Shown here one piece after another: positions 57,316 to 62,947 of a stretch of 62,947 nucleotides of DNA. The stretch comes from Ralstonia sp. TCR112 (GTDB lineage Bacteria; Pseudomonadota; Gammaproteobacteria; Burkholderiales; Burkholderiaceae). The stretch lies in contig NZ_VOSS01000008.1 in NCBI RefSeq assembly GCF_007997035.1, positions 1-62,947 on the forward strand, in the 5' to 3' direction. A model generated the notes under the pieces. That model made no database searches. It had not been told where the DNA came from and saw only the letters and a list, made by a program, of their open reading frames with translations. Positions within the stretch are counted from its first letter, which is position 1. Each line of letters opens with the position of its first letter. A program made the translations under genes and the position numbers.

Positions 57316-58332
57316 CTATTTCCAGGGCCGATCAAACGCGCCCTGCGTGACGTGTGCGCCTTCGGCGTGGCGCACGAGTGCAGCCTGCCAGTCAGGCTTG
57401 ACGGAGAAGCGCGCCGGGTCCGCCTGAGCGGCATCCAATGCAGCGCGCAACGTGGCCACCACCTGCGCGACATACGCCGGACTGCGCTGGCGCCCCTCGA
57501 TCTTGATCGCCGATACGCCCATGGCGAGCAGCCGCGGCAACAGGCTCAGTGCGTTGAGGCTCGTGGGTTCTTCGAGCACGTGGTCGACCTCGCCGTCGAC
57601 CAGGAAGCGCCCCTTGCACAACGTCGGATACCCAGCCGGCTCGCCCGGTGCGTATTGGTCGATCATGATGTTGTTCAGGCGCGCATCCAGACTGCCACCC
57701 CGCTCTACCCAGCGCACCGCATGCGCCGGCGAACACACGCCCTTGTTGTTGGGCGAATCGCCGGTGGCATACGACGACAACAGGCAGCGCCCTTCGGCCA
57801 TCACGCACAGGCTGCCAAAACCGAACACTTCGATCTGCACCGAGGTCTGCTTGATCACGCGTTCCACTTCAGTCAAGGTCAGCACACGCGGCAGTACGGC
57901 CCGGTGGATGCCGAACTGCTCGCGCATCAGCTCGATGGCGTCCGCATGCGTGGCAGAACCCTGCACGGACAGGTGCAGGCGAAGGTTTGGATAGCGGTCG
58001 CGCGCATAGGCCATCAGCCCAGGATCGGCCAGGATCACGGCATCGGCGCCCAGCATGTAGGCAGCATCGATTGCCATGCGCCACTCGATGGCACGGCCCG
58101 GCTGCGGAAACGTGTTGATGGCAAACAGCACCTGGCGCCCTTTCCGATGGGCAAATTCGACGCCGGCGCGGATGTCGCTCTCGGTAAAGTTCAGGCCGGC
58201 GAAGTTGCGCGCGTTGGTCGCATTCTTCAAGCCGAGATAGACCGTGTCGGCCCCGGCCTCCACCGCAGCCTTGAGTGCGGCCAGGCTGCCGGCGGGCGCC
58301 ACGAGTTCAATGGGGGAAGCGTTCTGTGTCAT
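57316..58332 (-). CDS. ubiU: UbiU, O2-independent ubiquinone hydroxylation subunit (U32 family)
   Basis: 338-residue U32-family protein, partner of UbiV. Cysteines C176, C183, C200 and C239 correspond to E. coli C169, C176, C193 and C232 at a constant offset of 7, so the [4Fe-4S] site is complete. Other family marks are [21 protein letters not shown] and [15 protein letters not shown]. 10 bp upstream of ubiV. TTGAC-GGAA-CGCAA on the minus strand at 58368-58381 is a partial FNR/DNR-like match about 42 bp before the start; listed as a note, not as a firm site. Confidence 0.95.
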   Translation of the reverse strand: MTQNASPIELVAPAGSLAALKAAVEAGADTVYLGLKNATNARNFAGLNFTESDIRAGVEFAHRKGRQVLFAINTFPQPGRAIEWRMAIDAAYMLGADAVILADPGLMAYARDRYPNLRLHLSVQGSATHADAIELMREQFGIHRAVLPRVLTLTEVERVIKQTSVQIEVFGFGSLCVMAEGRCLLSSYATGDSPNNKGVCSPAHAVRWVERGGSLDARLNNIMIDQYAPGEPAGYPTLCKGRFLVDGEVDHVLEEPTSLNALSLLPRLLAMGVSAIKIEGRQRSPAYVAQVVATLRAALDAAQADPARFSVKPDWQAALVRHAEGAHVTQGAFDRPWK

Positions 58333-58377
58333 GGCGGCCAGTCTGCGACTTGTCCGCCAATGTGGTTTTGCGTTCCG

Positions 58378-59709
58378 TCAATCGCGCGCAAACGCTCGCG
58401 AGACACGGCGAAACGTCAGCAGCGCGCGGCCCAGCATCGCGCCCAGCCACACGTGCGACAGCGCGAACAACATGCCCGCGGTCACCGCCATCCGTTCAGG
58501 CTGCAACGGGACCAGCAACAACGCCAGCAACACGAGCAGCAGCAAGCGCGCGTGCCAATGCTGTTGCCGCTCGCCGATCAACGTCTGCATGGCCGGCAGC
58601 CGCACATGCCGCGGCACCCGCTTGCGCAGGTGCATCCAGATCATGAACGGGATGATCTTGCCGAGCATCGCGTTGACAGGCAGCACGCCGCCGCCCACCA
58701 CGGCCAGCACGCCCATCTCCCACGCGATCGGCCAGCCTGATGGCAGCCACGATGCGCTCAATCCGAGCACGGCCACCGCCAGCCAGGCAGTCACCGCGGC
58801 CAGCCACAACCGCCAGCCCGGATCGTGCCGACGGCGCGCACCGGACACGGCACGCACGCCCACCATCGCCAGCGCAGCCAAGGCAAGCCATCCCCATGTC
58901 TGCCAGAACACCGTGCCACCCACGCTGGCGCACACGCTTCCGACAAGCAGGGGCGCCCACAGCCACCACGGCATCAGCCGATACCAGGACGCTGGTAGAC
59001 GCGGTGTTTGCCAGAACATCGGCAACACCGTCGACGCCACGCCCGCGAGCAACGTCGCCAGCCAGCCGCCGAGACCCCAGCCGACATGCAGGTTCAGCAG
59101 CACTGGCGATGGCGCAAACCATCCGGTAGCCAACGCCGTGGCAAGCGTTGCGCCGCTCGCCAGCGTTGCCAACAAGGCCCAGCCGATGCGGCGCAGTGTT
59201 CGCACCGTCGCGTGCGTGGCGCGCGTCTGCCTCACACGCATGCCGGCAAGAAGGATCAGCATTGCGGGCACCGCCAGCAACGGCGCCCCCATCCACGCAG
59301 CCAACACGAACGCGCGTTGGTCCGCGCTCAAAAAGCCCGTTGCCAGCGCAGACGCCGTTGCCACGCAAGACAGCGCCACCCACGGCGACACCCATCTCGC
59401 GCCGCGCACAGGCACACCGGCCACGACCGGAAGCAGTTGGAATAGCGCGCCGAGCATCGCCGGCAAAAGCATGCCGACGGCCAAGGCGTGAACCAGCGCG
59501 AGCGACAGCGGAGCAAACCGGTCAGGCAAACCCACAGACGGCCCCAGCGCCAGCAGAAGACCGGCCGCCGCGCCCACCCACGGCACCGGCAGCAGGCAGC
59601 CGAACACCACGCCGGCAGGCGGCATGCGTTCGTAGAAAAGCGTGGGGGCAGTTGGCATCTGGCCGCTGAATATCCATCCAGCCGACCACGTTAGCGCAGA
59701 CGCGTCCAC
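58378..59709 (-). CDS. Polytopic membrane protein next to ubiUVT (possibly NnrS/heme-copper-like)
   Basis: 443-residue inner-membrane protein with 11-12 predicted helices. His residues sit in or near helices: SLALVHALAVGMLLPAMLGA, LLNLHVGWGLGGWL, PFMIWMHLRK, FALSHVWLGAML, a layout seen in NnrS-like and heme-copper-related proteins. I cannot name the family with certainty. Transcribed in the same direction as ubiU, 45 bp upstream, so it probably belongs to the anaerobic operon. The start is uncertain: GTG at 59709 or ATG at 59658; neither has a strong ribosome binding site. Confidence 0.65.
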   Translation of the reverse strand: MDASALTWSAGWIFSGQMPTAPTLFYERMPPAGVVFGCLLPVPWVGAAAGLLLALGPSVGLPDRFAPLSLALVHALAVGMLLPAMLGALFQLLPVVAGVPVRGARWVSPWVALSCVATASALATGFLSADQRAFVLAAWMGAPLLAVPAMLILLAGMRVRQTRATHATVRTLRRIGWALLATLASGATLATALATGWFAPSPVLLNLHVGWGLGGWLATLLAGVASTVLPMFWQTPRLPASWYRLMPWWLWAPLLVGSVCASVGGTVFWQTWGWLALAALAMVGVRAVSGARRRHDPGWRLWLAAVTAWLAVAVLGLSASWLPSGWPIAWEMGVLAVVGGGVLPVNAMLGKIIPFMIWMHLRKRVPRHVRLPAMQTLIGERQQHWHARLLLLVLLALLLVPLQPERMAVTAGMLFALSHVWLGAMLGRALLTFRRVSRAFARD

Positions 59710-59732
59710 AAACCGTTGATGCGCGTTAAGCG

Positions 59733-61301
59733 TCAGCGCGGCGTGAATCCAATCGAGCGCCGCTCCCGCAACTCCGGCTTGATGGAATGCTCCTGCCGCA
59801 GTTGGGCAAGGAAGGCCTCGGGGTCAAGCGTCTCGCCCAGCAGCACAGACTGCTGCTTGACCACCGCAAAATCACCCGGCGTAAGCATGTCGAGCGACGC
59901 CAGCATTTCGCGCCACACCGGCTTGAGCGCCTCGGCTTTGCCGCCCAGTGCCTCGGCAATGAACATCTGCTCGCGCTGCGCCCGCACGAGCGGCTTGAAG
60001 CGGATCTTGAACGCAAACCGCCGCAGCGCCGCCTCGTCAATCCGATCAAACAAATTGGTGGTGCAGACAAAGATGCCGTCAAAGCGTTCCATGCCTTGCA
60101 GCATCTCGTTGACTTCCGACACCTCGTAATTGCGGACCGCGCCCTGGCGGCTCTGCATGAAGCTGTCCGCCTCGTCGAGCAGGAGCAGCGCGCGCTCCTC
60201 TTCGGCGCGCGCGAACATCGCCGCAATCTGCTGCTCGGTTTCGCCGACGTACTTGCTCATCAAGTCCGACGCGCGGCGGATCATCAACGGCATGTCGAGT
60301 TGCGCCGCGATGTGCTCGGCCAGCACCGTCTTGCCGGTGCCCGGCGGCCCGTAGAAGCACAACGTGCCGCGTCGCCGCGCACGCAGCGCTTCGATAATGC
60401 GCTCGACGGAGAACCGGGTCTCCAGGTTCAGATAGTCCAGCTTGTATTCCGTCACGACGCGGTGCGCCGGCACATCAGGACGCAAGCCCATCGCCTGATC
60501 GGCGTGGTCGAGCTGACGTTCGATCAGCGACTCGGCAGACTCCTCCATTGCCGGCTGCGTCAGACGTGCAAAGCGTGCGGCGGAATCGATCTGCGCAGGC
60601 GTGAGCGTCTTGCGCGCCGCCAGCTTGGCCATGAATGCGTCCGACACCTCCAGCCCTTCCAGATGCTTGCGGATGATGCTTTCGCGCACCGTCGGCGGCG
60701 GCACCTTCAGCTCAAGGTGGAACTGGAAGCGGCGCAGATACGCCGGATCGATCTGGCGAATGGAATTCGATACCCAGATCACCGGCACGGGGTTCTGCTC
60801 GAGCGTCTGGTTTACCCACGCCTTGCCGTTGACGGAGCCACGCGGCTCTTCGTGGCCGAACAGGCTCATCAGCTCGCGCGTCGGGCCGGGAAATACGTCT
60901 TCCACCTCGTCGAACAGCAGCACCGCGCCGGGCCGTCCGCGCAGAAACGCCTGTGACACCTGCAGAGAGCGATAGCGGTCTTTGCCTGTGAGGCTGTTGC
61001 CGTCCTTGTCGAGGCAATCCACTTCGTACAGCTCGCAGCCGGCATCGCGCGCCAGCACGCGGGCGAGTTCGGTCTTGCCGGTGCCGGGCGCGCCATACAG
61101 GAGGATGTTCACGCCGGACGCACGCTGCTGCGAGGCGTTTTCCAGCAGCGCCGTGAGGTAGCGCGCATCGGTTTCCACATGCGGGTAGTCGGACTGCGAC
61201 AGCGTGGTCGGCGGCGCGGGGCGCGTGAAGACGGCCATCATGTCCGCCTCGCTCGCGTAGTCGCCCAGCAGCACGTGCAACAGGCGGTCGGAGATACGCA
61301 T
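59733..61301 (-). CDS. AAA-family ATPase, intact two-domain C-terminal part
   Basis: 522-residue reading frame with two AAA modules: Walker A YGAPGTGKTELA near residue 70 with Walker B AVLLFDEVEDVF, and a second Walker A YGPPGTGKTVLAEH near 320 with Walker B ALLLLDEADSFMQ and the arginine-finger region. An internal Met codon opens this frame, but the real gene begins upstream at 62051 and is broken by frameshifts (see next entry). Whether this part is translated alone is unknown. Role unknown. 24 bp upstream of the membrane-protein gene. Confidence 0.8.
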   Translation of the reverse strand: MRISDRLLHVLLGDYASEADMMAVFTRPAPPTTLSQSDYPHVETDARYLTALLENASQQRASGVNILLYGAPGTGKTELARVLARDAGCELYEVDCLDKDGNSLTGKDRYRSLQVSQAFLRGRPGAVLLFDEVEDVFPGPTRELMSLFGHEEPRGSVNGKAWVNQTLEQNPVPVIWVSNSIRQIDPAYLRRFQFHLELKVPPPTVRESIIRKHLEGLEVSDAFMAKLAARKTLTPAQIDSAARFARLTQPAMEESAESLIERQLDHADQAMGLRPDVPAHRVVTEYKLDYLNLETRFSVERIIEALRARRRGTLCFYGPPGTGKTVLAEHIAAQLDMPLMIRRASDLMSKYVGETEQQIAAMFARAEEERALLLLDEADSFMQSRQGAVRNYEVSEVNEMLQGMERFDGIFVCTTNLFDRIDEAALRRFAFKIRFKPLVRAQREQMFIAEALGGKAEALKPVWREMLASLDMLTPGDFAVVKQQSVLLGETLDPEAFLAQLRQEHSIKPELRERRSIGFTPR

Positions 61302-62051
61302 CAGATCGCCCAGATCGGTGACGCTGTTCTCGGCAGCGGCGGCTCGATGAGACCCAGCGTCTCGAGGCGCGAACCGGGCCGCAATGACACAGCAACCTCG
61401 GCCGTGCTTGCACCCGCCAGGTTGGCGAGCAGCTGGAACGCCTCCTGGCTATGCGCGACCTTGCAGTCGACCATCACGGCGCGCAGGTCGCGCTTGTATT
61501 TCACGAGGGAGGCAAACAGCAGCAACGCACGTTGTGCGGCGGCAGGCCGAGCACGCGGGCCAACATGTCGATGTTGCCGACCAGCAGGACGCGCTCGCCG
61601 GAGAGCCGCTCGGCCAGCGCATCGCACGACGCGCCGAACACGGTGAACATGTCCTTGGCGTGATGCTTGACGTATTCATCCAGGTAATAGAACAGGGAGC
61701 CTTCATCGAAGGCGCTGCTCCACTGACCGTGGCGCTCCATGAAGGTCGCAGGTCCAGCTTGCCGACCGCGCGCCAGCCTGGCATGTCGGCGCAGCGCGCA
61801 GACAGAAAGCGCTGCAGCCGCTGGATGACCGTCACCGGCCAGATCAACTCCGGCGCGCACACGGTCAGGATGTCGTTGATATTGGTGCGCAGATTGAAGC
61901 GCAGCCCCATCGCGCAGACCGTGCGCAAGGCAAATTGCGCGCACATGGAATCGAGCGAGGACAACAGCAGCGCCTGCGGCTGCCTGCCGCCCGTGGGGAC
62001 GAATGTGCCATCGTCGTCAGCGTCGTCCATGTTGAGGTTGGCTTCATCCAT
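61302..62051 (-). pseudogene. Frameshifted N-terminal third of the AAA ATPase gene
   Basis: Protein-coding signal continues upstream of the intact ATPase frame but jumps frame three times: MDEANLNMDDADDDGTF to about 61750, then TFMERHGQWSSAFDEG to about 61535, then ALLLFASLVKYKRDLRAVM to about 61310, then the intact frame. Each junction is repaired by adding one base (after CTGCG, after GTGCG and within CCGAGAAC). The restored protein would be about 773 residues. So either the gene has decayed by three single-base deletions, or the assembly has three one-base errors. Confidence 0.8.
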
Positions 62052-62275
62052 GGTCGCCCCCTTCTTCCCCGTTTCACGGTTGGCCGGCCGGTCACCGTGT
62101 TTGAATGATTTTCATCCTAGCGCGTTTGCGCACACAGCGTACCCCGGGTGGACCCGTGTCTTTGCAAGTTGCGCGCCCGCAGCGCCTTAAATGGCCAACC
62201 GCCTGCACAGGCAGTTTCCCGCCATCAGCCGTCTGGACGTGAGCCTCACCCCACGAAAGAGAGGGAAATTCGCGC

Positions 62276-62294
62276 GCAAATAGGAATCATTATC
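62276..62294 (+). promoter_or_regulatory. Fur-box-like site upstream of tonB
   Basis: A 19-base segment ending GAATCATTATC matches the classical Fur 19-mer at 14 of 19 positions, with the whole right half exact. It lies about 290 bp before tonB and about 140 bp before the 21-codon ORF. TonB genes are commonly iron-regulated. The rest of the 62052-62424 gap shows no gene. Confidence 0.6.
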
Positions 62295-62424
62295 GTTTAT
62301 ACTTTGCCTATCGGCCTCATAGACTGAACGCAAACTCTGTTCGGTTGTCGCAACACTGTTGCACTTGCAGGCCTACAATACCTGTCACGCTGGCGGCGGC
62401 CCGCTGGCTTCAACGCTAGGCGCC

Positions 62425-62490
62425 ATGGAATTGCTCCTGAGTCTGCTCATCAGCATTGGGGTTTCACTGATCGTCTTCGGCAAGCGCTGA
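62425..62490 (+). CDS. Possible 21-residue single-helix membrane microprotein
   Basis: Short ORF coding for MELLLSLLISIGVSLIVF plus GKR, a perfect hydrophobic membrane-helix length with a basic end. AGG lies 5 bases before ATG, a weak ribosome binding site. It sits between the Fur-like site and tonB. At 21 codons it could be chance; the complete hydrophobicity and positive-inside tail make it worth listing. Confidence 0.35.
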   Translation: MELLLSLLISIGVSLIVFGKR

Positions 62491-62567
62491 CGCCGCGCCG
62501 CTTTCGTCGTTCATCCCACCACCATCGCATCGCACTCCTTTTTTCTGCTTTCGATTCACGGTCGTTG

Positions 62568-62947
62568 ATGATTCACCCTCGTACTCTCAAGATCCTGGTG
62601 GTCGTGCTGTTGCTGCACGCGGGCGTGCTGATGCTGATTCAGCTTGGCCTGATCGCGCCGCGCCCGATTGTCGAAGAACCGCTGGAAATCCAGGCGCACA
62701 TCATTCCGGCCGCGCCTGAGCCAATCAAGCAACCGGAGCCGCCCAAACAGCAACCGGTCAAGCAAGAGGCGCCCAAGCCCGTCAACATCGTGAAGCCGGT
62801 CGCGCAGCCCAAACCCACGCCGATGCCGACGCCCACACTGCCGCCGTCGGACAACGCCCCGGTGGTGCCCGCCGCGCCGCCCGCGCCGCCGGCACCGGCT
62901 CCAGAACCTGCGCCCGCGCCGGCGCCCGTGTCGTCCGGCCCGATCAG
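62568..62947 (+). CDS. tonB: TonB energy transducer, N-terminal part (cut by window edge)
   Basis: First 126 codons of a TonB protein, which couples the inner-membrane proton force to outer-membrane receptors. Cytoplasmic start MIHPRTLK, signal anchor LVVVLLLHAGVLMLIQLG (about residues 11-28, with the functional His in the helix), then a periplasmic Pro/Lys-rich spacer (PEPIKQPEPPKQQP) turning into Pro/Ala repeats. The C-terminal receptor-binding domain is beyond the window. exbB and exbD would be expected to follow. Confidence 0.9.
   Translation, partial: MIHPRTLKILVVVLLLHAGVLMLIQLGLIAPRPIVEEPLEIQAHIIPAAPEPIKQPEPPKQQPVKQEAPKPVNIVKPVAQPKPTPMPTPTLPPSDNAPVVPAAPPAPPAPAPEPAPAPAPVSSGPI

Noticed and set aside
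62639-62854. Gly-rich minus-strand ORF at the right edge
   Set aside because: Complement of the Pro-rich TonB spacer; composition artefact.

Overview
The window is about 63 kb of GC-rich, densely coded chromosome from a betaproteobacterium. Its gene set (prkA-yeaH-spoVR, dnaQ-purU, lpxO, class I fumarase with murI, a VC_2705-type symporter with acs, anaerobic nrdDG with ubiTUV) and codon usage suggest Burkholderiaceae, most likely a Ralstonia of the pickettii type. The genus is an inference from content, not from a database match. There is no CRISPR array, no transposase and no rRNA operon. Two tRNAs are present: Val(CAC) and Ser(GGA).

Layout. 1-1 kb: the 3' end of a LuxR-type response regulator and a DUF1488 protein. 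1-6 kb (minus): the prkA-yeaH-spoVR stress operon. 6-12.5 kb: tRNA-Val, dnaQ, purU, a Nudix hydrolase, two hypotheticals, lpxO and an Ysc84-type lipoprotein. 12.6-24.4 kb: an orphan amino-acid-type binding protein, then a tightly coupled operon (four-base ATGA overlaps at most junctions) of a LysR regulator, a flavin monooxygenase-like enzyme, a complete family-5 peptide ABC importer, a hydrolase-CMD fusion and an AhpD-like protein. This looks like an uptake-and-oxidation pathway for an unknown substrate. 24.4-32.5 kb: a small secreted repeat protein, a berberine-bridge-type FAD oxidase divergent from DUF4242 plus a giant zinc-ribbon/AAA/LuxR regulator, then an IorAB-type molybdenum hydroxylase. 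32.6-40 kb: tRNA-Ser, a lipoprotein CocE-type hydrolase, a chemoreceptor and a two-gene membrane module. 40-51 kb: acetate symporter with acs, a DMT exporter, YqhA, a Tat nitroreductase enclosed by a 25-bp direct repeat, fumarase, glutamate racemase and a dicarboxylate/amino-acid symporter.

51.5-59.7 kb is an anaerobic-metabolism block: nrdD, a separate 58-residue glycyl-radical peptide, nrdG and a Crp/Fnr regulator on the plus strand, convergent with a membrane protein, ubiU, ubiV, ubiT and a DGC protein on the minus strand. A perfect TTGAC-N4-GTCAA palindrome precedes nrdD. Together these would supply deoxynucleotides and ubiquinone without oxygen. 59.7-62.9 kb: a two-domain AAA ATPase whose 5' third carries three one-base frameshifts, then a Fur-like site, a 21-codon hydrophobic ORF and the start of tonB at the right edge.

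The most interesting items are the split class III ribonucleotide reductase, the transporter/monooxygenase/CMD/AhpD operon, the direct-repeat-bounded nitroreductase insertion, and the DUF4242/giant LuxR/FAD-oxidase divergon with an 18-bp palindrome.
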